Assembly: GCA_963556195.1 (NCBI GenBank)
Contig: OY744525.1
Span: forward strand, 77,535,844-77,599,843
Reading direction: 5' to 3'
Source of the DNA: Sepiola atlantica
Lineage: Eukaryota > Mollusca > Cephalopoda > Sepiida > Sepiolidae
Length of the DNA: 64,000 nucleotides
Shown: positions 10,425-23,426 of the stretch, piece by piece
Numbering within the stretch: the first letter of the stretch is position 1
How the letters are laid out: every line of letters starts with the position of its first letter
The notes under the pieces: generated by a model
What the model was told of the DNA's origin: nothing
Seen by the model: only the letters and a program-made list of their open reading frames with translations
Databases searched by the model: none
Translations under genes and position numbers: made by a program

Positions 10425-12887
10425 ATGGTAATGAAATTTGTAAATTTGTTATCTGAAATTATTCACTGTATGAGGCACATTTTACCAAGCGACATGCTTG
10501 TGCAGTTATTTGTGTTAATTTTGATTCTACATGGTTATCAATGCACTGATCTCATATATTATGTGGAGGAGGGAAAAGGCCCTCATACATACCTTGGAGA
10601 TGTTGCTGCTGATACAAAGGTCATTGATAGTGTACCATTTGAAGAACGGAATGAAGTCACATTCAGTTTATTGACACAAGGGGTGACGGGCACTTCTTTG
10701 TTTCATGTGTCTAAAGAAAATGGTAAATTGTACACAGCCCAAACCCTTGATGCTGAGTCTCTATGTACATACAATGCAGAATGTTTTCAAATGGTTGATA
10801 TTGCAGTCAAAAAGTTGACAACTGTTCTTAAGTTATTAGAAATAAAAGTCATCATTCAAGACATTAATGATCATCAACCTGAGTTTCCAGAAAAGAAAAT
10901 TGATATACAGTTTAATGAAGATGTTATTCCAGGAACAAAAGTATATGTCCTTAATGCTATTGACAGAGATGTGACTGTTGAAAACTCTGAAATAATGTAT
11001 GATCTAAAAAAGAAAAAAGATGAACCATTTACTTTATTTGTTTCCAAAAGTGTTGATGGAACTTCACAACTTGCAATAAAATTAGAAGATAAACTTGACA
11101 GAGAAGCTAAAAATATGTACAAAATTCAATTAATTGCAAAGAATAAACAACCTCCAGCTAAAGAAAGTGTACTGGATATTCAAATTACAGTTATTGATGT
11201 GAATGATAATTCTCCAATCTTTTCTCAAAATGTTTATAATGTAACAATAAAAAACAAACCAGATGCTGCTTTACCTGTCACCACTTTATCTGTGAAAGAT
11301 TTAGATTTAGATGAAAATGGTAAAATTTCATACAGTTTTAGTTCCAAAACATCAGACATTGCTAAAACTCATTTTGATTTAAACTCAGAAACTGGAGAAA
11401 TTTTTTTGATGAAGAAATTTACAACTGGGCAAAAACTGAAATATAAACTTTATGTAAAAGCTTCTGATGGAGGCAATCCTCCCTTAAGCTCTCTGGCCAT
11501 GGTTCAAGTGAATGTGATCAATGAACAGAACAATAGTCCAATTATAAAAGTGACATTCTTTTCTTCATCTACAGAAAATACAGTTGATATCTCTGAAGAT
11601 ATTAAAGTCGGCAGCTTTATTGCTTATGTGAAAGTGACTGACCCTGATTCTGGCCAAAATGGAGATATTAGTTGCAATCTGAACCATGATAAATTTCAAC
11701 TACAAAGTCTGGACACAAAGAAATATCAAGTGATTGTTAAAAAGCCATTGGATAGAGAAAGTGAGGATCACCATGATATTATTGTTCATTGCGAGGATAA
11801 AGGATCTCCTGTTTTGGAAAGTGAGAAAAGATTTTCTGTTAAAGTGATGGATGTGAATGATGAAAAGCCGGCATTTTCCAAGAAGACATTTCAATTTAAG
11901 ATTAATGAGAACCAAAAGTCTCGAGTTCACGTTGGCTCAATCAATGCGACAGATCCGGACTTGGGAGCTGGAGGTAAATTAAGTTATTCTCTGTTGCCAA
12001 GTAATACACAGTTTTTACCTTTCAAAATTACTGACACTGGCTTGATTTCAACAATTATGTCACTGGATCATGAATTTCAAGATCTTTATGAATTTCATGT
12101 GTTAGTGAAAGATAATGGAAAGCCATCATTAAATGCTTCAGTGAATGTTGTTGTTGAGATCAGTGATAAAAATGATAATGCTCCATATTTTACATTTCCT
12201 AGTGTTAATCCTTATAATGTAGATGTTATCTACTATCCACATCATTCAAAGAACATCACTCAGATAAAGGCATCAGACAGTGACAGTCAAGAGAATGCAT
12301 TTCTAAAATATGAAATAATCAGAGGCAATAGCAAACAGATATTCAGCATCAACCAGTACACTGGTTTGTTATGTTCAACTCATGTCCTAAGCCAAAAAGA
12401 TGCTGGCTCATATGAGCTGGAGTTTCTAGTGAAGGACAGTGGTAGCCCAGTTCTATCAGCCAGAACTACTGTATATTTGACACTGACCGTAAGCAACAAG
12501 ACATCAGAAATGTTAAATGCTGTTAACATCAAAAAAGATAACAAGATCCATCTGACTTCAGCAATTATCATTGTGTCTGTAGCAGTGACAATAGCTGTGA
12601 TCATTACAGCTTCAATCTCAGTGTGTATCCTTCGCTGTTGCAATCCTCGAAGTGTTCCAGTAGCAGAAGGCGGATATGTGAGTAGTGGTCAGAGACATTT
12701 GATAAGTCCTCCTTACCCAGCAAATCCTTGGTCTAATGTTGCTCTTCCTACAAGTGATGTAGCCGGTATGAGAAGAAGCAGTCAACCACCAACACCCAGA
12801 ATGCAAACCCATCCTTATGCTAGCGCTCAACAAATGCTATCTTCTCAAGCTCCAAAACCACAACCATCTGCAGACTCTGTTTCACAG
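10425..12887 (+). CDS. Gene B, type I protocadherin, large coding exon
   Basis: Single-pass adhesion receptor of the protocadherin family. Six cadherin repeats follow a signal peptide, with linkers ending DINDHQPEF, DVNDNSPIF, NEQNNSPII, DVNDEKPAF and DKNDNAPYF. EC1 has the CX5C loop typical of protocadherins (CTYNAEC). The membrane helix is SAIIIVSVAVTIAVIITAS, followed by ILRCC and a proline/serine-rich tail. The acceptor CATTTTCAG ends at 10419. The first in-frame ATG after it (10425) has a strong context (ACAATGG). An ATG at 10494 (MLVQLFVLILIL) gives a more compact signal peptide and matches D and F, so either may be used. The donor CACAG|GTAAGT at 12888 gives phase 0. With exons 2 and 3 the protein is 962 aa, or 939 from 10494. 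It differs from D and F chiefly in EC2. Confidence 0.93.
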
Positions 12888-13497
12888 GTAAGTTCATTAT
12901 TTTTTATATTTTAATTTGCTAAAATATAAATATCATAGTTGATATTTTTTTAATATTTTTTTGTTAAATTTAATTTTTTTATGCACATTTACTGTCTCAT
13001 AAAAAGTGTGTCAGACAAGATTAAGTTATGATTATGCTAGCAGCTGAAGGGAACAGGTTTAGCATGGCAGCTTATCTGGTGTCACTCAAAATAACATTTT
13101 TCTATTAGAAATTTCAAAAAAATGTGTTCTTATTTCTTCTAAAAATATATATTTATATTTATTTCTTAAAAGGAATGAATATTCTGTTCTTATTTTACAA
13201 AGTTAATTTAATTAAAACACTAATATCTATTTTTAGGCAAAATTATCAATAATTGAAATTAAGAAAAATGTATTTTTCAAAATCATTTTTAAAGGCTTTT
13301 ACAACTGAATTAATACTTTCTGAACGCCAACGATTCCACTGGGCTTAAAGATATTTTTTAAAATGTAAAAAGTCAACCCATTTGGATGAAACTGCAGCAC
13401 GCTATCTGAAATATGTAACATAGTTTTCAAATAAATTATATCAGTTTTCACTCCTCTGCGATCGAGCACTTTATTGATTTCTTTTCAATATAACCTG

Positions 13498-13573
<76 letters not shown>

Positions 13574-14252
13574 TTGTAAGAAATAAATATAAAAGTTTTC
13601 CTTTATTTTTTTAATGTAAAAATGTTATGTGACAACGTCAATTTGAAAATACATGTTTTTTTTATATTTGGAAAAACATGGCATTTGAGTGATTTAAAAT
13701 ATGTTGTCATGCTAAACATATTCCTTTCAATTGCTAGAATAATTGGTTTGTTGAATCTATACTTGGTTAATATATGCATTATGTGACAGGTATTTTCCCG
13801 TTGATGTACATGTGCATCTATTTTACATCTTTAAGCCACAATGTGTCCATGTGCAGTTTCCAGAAGAAATCACAACGGCTGTTAATGCAGATTGACATCA
13901 TTCTTAATAGTTAATGTAATAAAATAATGCATTTATAAAGTTATATAACAATTTTTAATGCTAACATTAACAATAGTTTAGATGGTGTTAATGGTAATAA
14001 GAATATGGACTTAATTATAAATTCTCTTTTTTTTTGTTTGTCTCTTATATAATCATATTAGAAAAATATATAACTTGTATTTTAACTACTTTGATTATGT
14101 TCTGTAAACCAGATTATAATTACTGTTAAATTTAATTTTCTGTACATATATTCTGTAAATTTCTGTGTGGTTAATTTATTTTTATAAATTTCTTAATTTA
14201 ACATTTATAAATTTTGTATAATCAAAATAATGATTCTCATTTCTCTTTTCAG
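12888..14252 (+). other. Gene B intron between coding exons 1 and 2
   Basis: Homologous to the D intron at 36880-39160: they share TTATGCTAGCAGCTG and a block around 13600-13790. It carries a long TA microsatellite that D lacks at this size. Confidence 0.6.
13505..13572. repeat. (TA)n microsatellite
   Basis: An uninterrupted run of more than 30 TA dinucleotides after CACACACA. Confidence 0.95.
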
Positions 14253-14388
14253 ATGTATGTCCAAGATGTAGCACTGCCATCTGGTAGTGACAGAAACTGT
14301 AAAAGGACAAACAGAACACAAGACTATTCCAGTAGAGGTTCTATAAAGTCTTCTAATACTGACAACAGACAAACTGAAGATATGTTTG
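14253..14388 (+). CDS. Gene B, coding exon 2
   Basis: A 136-nt cytoplasmic exon. The acceptor TCTCTTTTCAG ends at 14252 and the donor TTTG|GTAAGT starts at 14389. It begins MYVQDVALPSG in phase 0 and ends with one base of a split Asp codon (phase 1). It is rich in Ser, Arg, Lys and Asn with a QDYSSRGS segment. It is almost identical to D exon 2 (two or three residue changes). The initial Met is internal and not a start. Confidence 0.9.
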
Positions 14389-14637
14389 GTAAGTAAGAAA
14401 ATAAACTGTTTTACAGTATGAATTATTATTTGTGCAAATGACTAAATACAATAATGATCAGTAACAGTTTATTTTCTAATTTTCTAACTTTATAAATGTT
14501 ATTCAAACATATATATATATTTTAAACAGACATTTTGTAGACTTTATTTATTACAATTTTATTTGATTAATATATTTATTTTTTATATCTTAATGTCCTG
14601 AGTTATATAATTATTTAGAATATATTTTCCCTTTCAG

Positions 14638-14927
14638 ACGTATATCCTTCCCAATATTGTAACCCTCCTCCATCACAAAATGACCAACCAGAAAGCATAG
14701 AGACAAGACCCTTGGGACAGACTGCAAGCTACCCCAGTGATACCACAATCGTGGCTCGAGGCTTTTATACACCTTACATGAATGAAAACGGTCCTCACTC
14801 TGATTCAAAGTCCTACTCAGGTGTTGACAACAGTAGCTCTTCTGGTAGACATTTACAATCCAGGAATGTACCTACAAGTGGTAGCCAATCTTCTATCAAC
14901 AGACCGTTACCACCTGTACCACTCTAA
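14638..14927 (+). CDS. Gene B, terminal coding exon
   Basis: A 290-nt exon from the acceptor CCCTTTCAG (ends 14637) to TAA at 14925-14927. It encodes DVYPSQYCNPPPSQNDQPE, SYPSDTTIVARGFYTPYMNEN and the end NRPLPPVPL. It carries the YMN (SH2-type) and RPLPPVP (SH3 class I) motif matches. It pairs with the D exon at 39570-39859, differing at only a few residues. Confidence 0.92.
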
Positions 14928-14945
14928 AATAAAATGTTTAATAAA
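14928..14945 (+). promoter_or_regulatory. Candidate polyadenylation signals, gene B
   Basis: AATAAA occurs at 14928-14933, just after the stop, and again at 14940-14945. The second is conserved in D at 39872-39877. No cleavage site can be seen. Confidence 0.4.
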
Positions 14946-15645
14946 AATAGCCATAATGTAAAGATTTTATCCAAAACATTGTATGATTATTTTTTAATTC
15001 AGAGCATAAATTAATTGCATAACAGAATATTATTTTAAATAGCTTTAAAAGTTACACATTTTATTCAAATATCAGTGTTAATTAAAATATTTTCTTGAAA
15101 TTATTTTTGTTATAAACTATGAAATCTTTATAAATTGATAAATAGATAGATTCATTACATAAATTATAACTTTATTCATTTTCAGGAATTGTATACATAT
15201 AGCATTAAAATAATGTTGATTACAGATTTTTTAAAAATATATTTTTTCAAATACAAATAATTATATAAATTCTTCTAATAAAAATTAGTTTGAGAATTTA
15301 ATTAAGTAAATATTGTTTTTCTGTAATTTCATTAATATATTATTATTGTTTACATTACAACTACAGAAATAATATTAAAAATAAAAATTAAACATTTATT
15401 GTAAAAATGAATTAACACTGGACTATAAAATATTGTTGTTTTTAAAGAAATTTTATCAATTCTCAGATTTTAAATAATATTGGCAAAATTAATTATAATA
15501 GATATATACTATTACTTATTTGACATTTTGGGAGAATTTTTAGCTTTAGTTCAATATTTTATAGAAGATAATGGTAGAAAAATTTTAAATTAATAAACTA
15601 AAATTCAGTATTTACTCAATGACAAACCACGGAGCTAGTTTAACA
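14946..15645. other. Spacer between genes B and C
   Basis: About 700 bp of AT-rich DNA collinear with the D-E spacer at 39878-40600. It probably contains the rest of the B 3' UTR and the upstream promoter of C. No gene seen. Confidence 0.5.
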
Positions 15646-15818
15646 TAGCAGCAGCCATTACACACACACCACATGAAGTAGGACTCCTTTCAGCTTTGTA
15701 TTAACCACACAAAAGAAACCAAGATGCTATGGCACATTAGCAGTTGCAGCTGGAGTACTGTTCTTCCCGTTTTTATAGTTTTCATCTTAATTTAAAATCA
15801 GCAAATAATACACCCAAG
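15646..15818 (+). promoter_or_regulatory. Gene C promoter element and leader exon
   Basis: TAGCAGCAGCCATTACACAC, then ACATGAAGTAGGACTCCTTT, then TTAACCACACAAAAGAAACC. This is the shared array element and is almost identical to that of gene E. A donor (CCCAAG|GTAAGTTTG) begins at 15819. Between element and donor lies a 23-codon upstream ORF (15724-15795, starting MLWHISSCSWS and ending in a hydrophobic stretch) that E preserves with one substitution. The leader exon is probably noncoding apart from this and splices to 19510. Confidence 0.65.
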
Positions 15819-15980
15819 GTAAGTTTGTTTCACTATTTTTTTAATTTTTGTCAGATCTGTTTAATCAGAATTTGAATTAAGATCAACAAAAGCTTATTTC
15901 ATAGGAATTATTTGTCCCAGTCGCCATTTTCTTTGTTAGGAGAAATTACACATAATTTGTTGAATTTATAATTTTTTAAG

Positions 15981-16770
15981 GAATTTGTATTGTCCATTTT
16001 TCGGAGTATGTACATTTTAATTGTGATTTAAAAACAAATATTTACATCTTCTTTTAACATTTTCATGAAATTAGAAAACTTCTTGTATTCATATTCATAC
16101 ACACACACACACACACAATAATAATAATAATAATAATTTAGTTGCATTATGGGTTTGTTATCTTTATTTTTAAATGTTTATTTTAGATTAAGCTTTCTTT
16201 CTTGTTTGTTTTCACATTAGATATTTTATGATTGTGAGATTTAGCTATAAAATAAATTTTTTCAAATAATTCAAAATGGATTAAAAATATTGATAGCAAT
16301 ATTTTCAATAATATTTTTTAATATTTAGGATGTAGGTAGTAGTAAGCAGTAAAATCAGTTCATATCTCACATGAATTTGTATTGTCCATTTTTTGGAGTA
16401 TGTATATGTACATTTTAATTGTGATTTAAAAACAAATATTTACATCTTCTTTTAACATTTTTATGAAATTAGAAAATTTCTTGTATTCACATTCATGCAC
16501 ACACACGCAATAATAATAATAATAATAATAATTTGGTTGCATTATGGCTTTGTTATATTTATTTAAAAATGTTTATTTTAGGTTAAGTTTTCTTTTATAT
16601 TTCATCACATATATTTCATGCTTGTGGGATTTAGCTATGAAATTAATAGTTTCAAATAATTAACAAAATGCAATAAAATATGATAGCAATATTTTCAATA
16701 ATATTATTTTTAATATTTAGGACATAGGTAGTAATAGTAAGCAGTAATATCATTTCATATTTCACATGAT
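15981..16770. repeat. Tandem duplication of a ~392 bp unit
   Basis: Two direct copies start with GAATTTGTATTGTCCATTTT at 15981 and 16373. Each contains CA and AAT microsatellites and ends near a CATATCTCACATGA-like block. Part of a third copy lies at about 17100-17215. The matching intron of gene E has only one copy (about 40935-41340), so the duplication is specific to C or was lost from E. Confidence 0.75.
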
Positions 16771-17756
16771 AGTGTTCTACTCCATATATAAGGTCATTCA
16801 GAAAATAGCAATAATAATTAGTTTAAACAAAGTAGAATTATTAAAAATAATATGATTGAAATTAAAGTTAATTCCCTAATTATATTATTAATAGACTTGT
16901 AATAATTGTAATTTTAAAGAGACTCAATAATGATGTATCCTCTCTTCTGTGTAAACAATAAAAATTTGCAAACATTGAAAAAGATATTATTTTTAACAAA
17001 ACCTTTCTTGTGATATATAATCCTAAAAAAATAAATAATCAATATGTATATGTATGTATTTATACAATAGCACTGTAAATTAAAATTAAATTAATTATAC
17101 ATATTATGGGTTTGTTATATATATCTTTAAATGTTTATTTTAGATTAAGCTATCTTTTATATTTCATCACATTAGATATTTTATGATTGTGAGATTTGAA
17201 TATAAAATAAACAACATTTTCAAAACAGCATTTTGCTTCATTACTTTCTCATGTGTGTACATAAATATCTTTTGTTAATATAAAAAAGTTTCATTCAATC
17301 TATTTTTCTTTTTAATTTAAATTTTAATTGTATTTTCAATCTCTGGCTGGCGTAAACAAAATCGGGACCATAGGTGCATATTATTTACATGTTTCAGACT
17401 GATATCATGTGGTTCTTATATACACTATGTTTCGATCACTGTACTTTCTGGTCTTTAGATACCTTCTGTCATAGTAACTGAACACTTTATATAATCTGCT
17501 GGGATAAACTGTTTTTTATTTTATATTACATGCTTTTTTATATATGTTGTATATATTAATTAAAAAAGATTTTTAAGTTTCTTCCATAGAGATATAACTC
17601 AAAAGCTCTAGGTAGAATTTACTTTAGAATATCTTTTATCACTTATATTCACTAAGTCAAATATCCAGTGAATTCTGGAATTTTAAAACCCAATATCCCT
17701 AGTATGATATGATTAATTTACTCATATTGCATTTCCTATATTATATTATAATTAGT

Positions 17757-17776
17757 TATTATTATTATTATAATTA

Positions 17777-17850
<74 letters not shown>

Positions 17851-17868
17851 TATTATTATTTCATAGTA
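17757..17868. repeat. (ATT)n microsatellite
   Basis: Over 100 bp of ATT trinucleotides with a few interruptions near the start and end. Confidence 0.95.
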
Positions 17869-18133
17869 GTCTCAACTTTTGGATGTTTTTAGTTGGATTT
17901 TTTTAACATCAGGTCAATTCTCTTGATCTAGACATTCAAGCTGTACATTCACACTTTCACCATTCCTAACAGGCAAGCCTTTGGCAGAATTGGGAAAGAA
18001 ATTGTCTTGTCAATCTCTTTAAGCCATTCATGGTGGTTTTTAGTTATTGTTCCAAACGTTTCAATTACAACAGAAATCCACCTTGACTTCTGTACATTTC
18101 CATATTCTAACTGATTTCCATTTTAGTTCATGA

Positions 18134-18136
<3 letters not shown>

Positions 18137-18213
<77 letters not shown>
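18137..18213. repeat. (ATT)n microsatellite
   Basis: About 25 pure ATT units. They create a poly-isoleucine open frame that is not a gene. Confidence 0.95.
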
Positions 18214-19547
18214 TTCTTTTTTTCTGAGATAATTAGCCCTTTCTTTCTTAAAATTATTGGTTCCTATCTTGTATTCATTTCTAAGAGATCACTGATACCT
18301 AATATACGTTCTGATTTTTTTAGTCTCCATGGAGTTGCTTTCTGCCTATTATTTTAACCCCTCATTCCACAGAGGTTGGTCATCTACCTTTCTTCTTCAT
18401 AGGTGATTAGCTATGTCTGACTTTAATGTTTCTTCTCAAACTAGCCTTTCATAAGAGATATTCTAAAGTTAATTCTACCTGCACAAGAAACATAATAAAA
18501 TTAACTAATACAGCATATCTATGAGATATGAAAATGATCTATCCCAGTAGATTAAATAATGGGTTCAGTTCAACATTCCCAGAAGCTTGACAATGACAAA
18601 AGGCATCTGAAGAATGAATGCCCCAAATTTTGTGAATATAACAACCGCAATAAAGATAACAGTTTGAAACATGTAAATAATTTAAATAACCACAACACCT
18701 AAAAATATTGTCAAATATTAGTTGTATATTTTAGAAATAAAATAAGAAACTTATAACCAAAACTGTCTAGCTTTTAAATATATATATGAAAATAGTAATG
18801 CAAATCTCTATATACTAGAAATACATATAAATTTTCCTGGTTACATATCATTATTGAATACATTAAACATGAAAGTTCTGAGTCTCTGATTACCAAATGT
18901 TACAATATTAAAAGATTAAGTTATCTGATATTGAGTTAATTTCCATGGTAAAACTCATTCCTCATTGTTTAGTGATTATCTTTAAATTGTGATTGACTTT
19001 TTAAAAAGTTACTTATTACCAAGTCTTACACACAAACTAATTTCTAATCAAGCAGGGGAGGTAACTCTCAATACTAAGTTTGACTAATGAATAGATGACT
19101 GATGCAATCATATTTACTAACACTTTTAAATTGTGAAAAATATTAATATGTTTGATTTTATTCTATTTTTGTTAAAGAGCTTTCATTATTTGTAAATAAA
19201 ATAAAATTTCTGTTATTAATGTTTCTAGAAGAACAACATTTGCTTTTCATTGTCACTGATTTCATCAACTTTTAAGAAATATAAAACTGTTAAATAATGT
19301 ATATATGATTACATTTTCATACTCATTAAAATATATCATTGTTCAATTTCATATTTGCTATTACTTTTGGAATATTCTTTTTATCGTATTGTAACGGTAA
19401 AATCAATTACAGAAACTGTTTATTTGATAATTACTTGTCATATACCTCTAATAAATAATTTACTGTTGAAAAAATTTTATTGTAAAATCTACTTATTGTT
19501 TTATTTCAGATATATTGCCATAGTGGCAACTCTTCAATGCAGAAAAA

Positions 19548-21944
19548 ATGTTGATTCAAATATCTATGCTATTATTGGTTATGCATTATGGCTTATGTGT
19601 AGATCTCACATACTATGTAGAAGAAGGCAAGGGTACAAATACTTATTTGGGCGATATTATTGCAGACACTCATTTGATGGATGATGTAACAATTAAAGAA
19701 CAAAAGCAAATCATATTCAGCCAATTACGGAAAGGTGTTAATGGAAATTCTAAATTATTCCGTGTCTCAAAAAACACTGGAAAACTCTACACTGCCCAAA
19801 CACTGGATGCTGAATCACTATGTACTTATAATGTGGAATGTTTCCAAATGGTTGACGTTGCTGTGAAAAAGGCATCCACATTCATCAAATTATTAGAAAT
19901 CAAAGTTATCATCAAAGATGTAAATGACCATCAACCTGAGTTCCCAAGTAAAGAAATCAAAATTCAGTTTTCTGAAAGTGACATTATGGGGACAAAAATA
20001 TCAATCCCTAATGCTGTTGACAGAGATGTTAGTATTCTAAATTCTGAAATTTCATATCGGCTCATAAAGGAAAAAAATGAACCCTTTACATTATTTGTTT
20101 CACAAAGTGTTGCTGGAACATCACAACTTGCAATTATTTTACAAGGAAATCTTGACAGAGAAGTACAAGATTTGTATAACATTGAAGTAACTGCTAAAAA
20201 TAAGGAACCTCCAATTAAAGAGAGTAAACTACATGTTTCTATATCTGTATCTGATGTAAATGATAATTCTCCAATATTTTCACAAAATGTTTATAATTCC
20301 TCCATCATGAATAAGCCAGATGCCACCAAAGCTGTTGTTACCCTGTCTGTAAAAGATTTGGATTCAGGAGCAAATGGTCAAATTTTATACAATTTTAGTC
20401 CAAAAACATCAAATATGGCTAAAGCTCACTTTGATTTAAACTCAGAAACTGGAGAAATATTTCTCATGAAGAGATTTACCACAAGCCAAAAACTGAAATA
20501 TAAACTTTATGTAAAAGCTTCTGATGGAGGCAGTCCTCCATTAGGATCCCTGGCCATGGTTCAAGTGAATGTGATCAATGAACAGAACAATGCTCCAGTA
20601 ATTGATGTAAATTTTGGATCTGCATCAAGAGAAAATACAGTTGACATCTCTGAAGATATTAAGGTTGGAAGTTTTATTGCCTATGTGAAGGTTACCGACC
20701 AGGATGCTGATCAAAATGGAAAGGTTACTTGTAATCTTGATCATAATAAGTTTCAACTACAAAGTCTGGATACAAAGAAATATCAAGTAATTGTAAAGAA
20801 ACCAGTGGACAGAGAGAGTGAAGATCACCATGACATTAGGATCAGTTGTGAGGATAAAGGAAATCCTCCTCTTAAAAGTGAAAGCAAATTTTCAGTCCAA
20901 GTGATGGATGTGAATGATGAACAGCCACAATTTTCTAAACAATTATTTAAATTCTTCATTGATGAAAATCAGAGATCCAAAATTCCTATTGGTACCATAA
21001 ATGCCACAGATCCAGACTTGGGACTTGGAGGTAAACTGTCTTTTTCTTTACTGACCACCAATAAACAATTTGTACCATTTCGAATCACTGAAACTGGATT
21101 AATCTCTTCAATTATGTCTTTAGACCATGAGTTTCAAGATACTTATAATTTTGAAGTGTTTGTAAAAGACAAAGGAAGTCCATCATTGAATAACACAGTG
21201 AATGTGATTGTTAAGGTGAGAGATGAAAATGATAATGCTCCATATTTCACATTTCCCAGTGTTAATCCTTATAATATGGATGTAACATATTACCCCCATC
21301 ATACAAAGAACATCAGCCAGATAAAGGCATCAGACAGTGACAGTCAAGAGAATGCATTTCTAAAATATGAAATAATCAGAGGCAATAGCAAACAGATATT
21401 CAGCATCAACCAGTACACTGGTTTGTTATGTTCAACTCATGTCCTAAGCCAACAAGATGCTGGCTCATATGAGCTGGAGTTTCTAGTGAAGGACAGTGGT
21501 AGCCCAGTTCTATCAGCCAGAACTACTGTATATTTGACACTGACCGTCAGCAACAAGACATCAGAAATGTTAAATGCTGTTAACATCAAAAAAGATAACA
21601 AGATCCACCTGACTTCAGCAATTATCATTGTGTCTGTAGCAGTGACAATAGCTGTGATCATTACAGCTTCAATCTCAGTGTGTATCCTTCGCTGTTGCAA
21701 TCCTCGAAGTGTTCCAGTAGCAGAAGGCGGATATGTGAGTAGTGGTCAGAGACATTTGATAAGTCCTCCTTACCCAGCAAATCCTTGGTCTAATGTTGCT
21801 CTTCCTACAAGTGATGCAGTTGGTATGAGAAGAAGCAGTCAACCACCAACACCCAGAATGCAAACCCATCCTTACTCAAGTGCTCAACAAATGCTGTCTT
21901 CTCAAGCAGTAAAACCTCAACATGCCCAAGACTCTGTTTCACAG
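19548..21944 (+). CDS. Gene C, type II protocadherin, large coding exon
   Basis: Encodes 799 residues: the signal peptide MLIQISMLLLVMHYGLC, six cadherin repeats, the membrane helix and the proximal tail. Linkers end DVNDHQPEF (about 124-132), DVNDNSPIF, NEQNNAPVI, DVNDEQPQF and DENDNAPYF. EC1 has CTYNVEC. The acceptor TTATTTCAG ends at 19509, so 19510-19547 is 5' UTR, and ATG 19548 is the first in-frame start. The donor CACAG|GTAAGA at 21945 is phase 0. Reading past the donor only adds intron sequence. The complete protein is 947 aa. It shares with E the type II EC1 (KEQKQI..SQLRKGVNG) and the EC4 and EC5 variants. From the EC6 start onward it is nearly identical to the type I genes. The likely role is neuronal cell-cell adhesion and recognition, from family knowledge. 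Confidence 0.94.
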
Positions 21945-22890
21945 GTAAGATCTGGCAGTTACTTAAAAATATATGCACTCACTGAGCATAAATATTTAAT
22001 AGTTTTTGCGGAAGCCGTATATGATATTTTTAATGCTCTTTATGCACCATTGATAGATATGGTATTAATGGAATTTTAATTTTTTTTTAAATAGATAAAC
22101 ATTAAAAATTATTAATTGCTATTAAATCTAATTATATTAATTTGTTTACCGTAAATAAAATAAATATCACTTAGTAAACTATTAGTTTCTAAAATTATGT
22201 TATGCTCATATGAAAGAATTTAATAAAATTTATATGTATGAATACAAAAATATTTTCTTCTATAACTAAACCTTCACATGAATGAATGAATCAATCAATC
22301 AATCAATATATAAATAATGAATAAAATTATCAAATAACTAGTAGGTTGGTCATAATCTAATAAATATTATAAGCTTTTTAACTGATAAATAAATATCCAA
22401 TTTTCATTGTAAGATAATTTAACAATTCTAATATATTCTATTGATACATAATTAGTCATACAGGAAGTCAGATAAGTTTTCACTCTCACATTCAGATATA
22501 CTACTATTTTCACTAACCTACATCGGGAAGACCTTTTCGTAAGACACGCTGTTTTGTAGCACCATTATTATTTTATATTTCAATCTTTCATTTGTACAAA
22601 ACATTTTCAAATGAAATATGGGATGCTCCGTCTACCTAAACATTTTGTCTTCTTTTAGATTGGCTCATCCATTCTCTTTTACTGGAATAAAAGATTAATA
22701 CAATTACATTTGCCAAACACTAGAGACCTCTGGTTATTCTAAACAAATTTGCTCTTTCCAAAATGTGAATGCTGTGAATTTATGATTATTAGCTTTGTAT
22801 TTTTATATTTACAATTTTAGATTTTTTTAATAACATCTTCATGTTATATCGCATTACCTTATTTTTTTGTTGTCTTTTTTATATATATAT

Positions 22891-23400
22891 ACTAGCAGGG
22901 TTACCTGCGTTGCCAGGGGCTCCTCCCCCCCCCCGTTTTCCCCTCTCTCTTTGCAGGCAAAAGTGTAATTATTTCTCTCTTCCCTGGACACCCACACTCT
23001 CCTTCGCCTCACTATCTTCTTATTCTCTCCCCTCCTCTGCAGGCAAAAGTTTGTCTTCCTCGTGCCCCCTCCCACTACCTAACGCCACTCCCTCCTGCCC
23101 CCTCCCTGCAGGCAAAAGCATAATTATCTCTCTTCCCCCCCCCCCGGGGCAAAAGCTGTGTCTTACCCTGTCATCCCTTAACCTGACGGCCGACCCCCCC
23201 TCTCCCTTGCCCCACTATCTCTCAGCTATGTCTCCCCCCCCTCTGCAGGCAAACGTGTGTCTTCTCCTCGTCCGGTCCCCCCCTTTACCTCACCCCAGTC
23301 TTTCTGCTTGCTCTCCCCGCCCTCCTTTCTCTCCATTGCATGGGGCAAAAGTAAATAAAAACCCTCTGTTCCCCCTCCCCCTCCCCTTAGATGTATATTT
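22891..23400 (+). mobile_element. Repeat insertion with ACTAGC head and C-rich minisatellite
   Basis: ACTAGCAGGGTTACCTGCGT then TGCCAGGGGC follows an (AT)n run, as at other copies of this family. The body repeats a TCTGCAGGCAAAAG-type unit (about 22950, 23037, 23105, 23245 and, weakly, 23335) in a strongly C-rich top strand. A 190-codon open frame crosses it but is low-complexity Pro/Ser/Leu and is not a plausible gene. Confidence 0.6.
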
Positions 23401-23426
23401 ATGTCATCGTTAAAAAAACAATTTGT

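Larger units (their letters stand above)
15819..19509 (+). other. Gene C intron 1
   Basis: An AT-rich 3.7 kb intron. It holds a tandem duplication, two ATT microsatellites and, near 19055, an AGGGGAGGTAACTCTCA block conserved upstream of E at 47062. No coding region seen; the hydrophobic ORF at 18130 is ATT repeat translation. Confidence 0.55.

Noticed and set aside
12380..12643. 87-codon antisense ORF, repeated identically at 21437, 36378, 49440 and 59593
   Set aside because: Mirror of the homogenised EC6-TM coding segment; its conservation is explained by the sense protein.
14253..14396. Exon 2 read as an independent small gene from its ATG
   Set aside because: The Met follows a splice acceptor and continues phase 0 from exon 1; the same holds in all five genes.
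15981..16770. CRISPR-like repeat array
   Set aside because: Two long copies with internal microsatellites, no short regular repeats; animal intron.
18130..18357. 75-codon ORF with poly-isoleucine
   Set aside because: Translation of an ATT microsatellite.
22841..23413. 190-codon open frame
   Set aside because: Pro/Ser/Leu low-complexity translation of a C-rich minisatellite inside a gene C intron; no domain and no start context.
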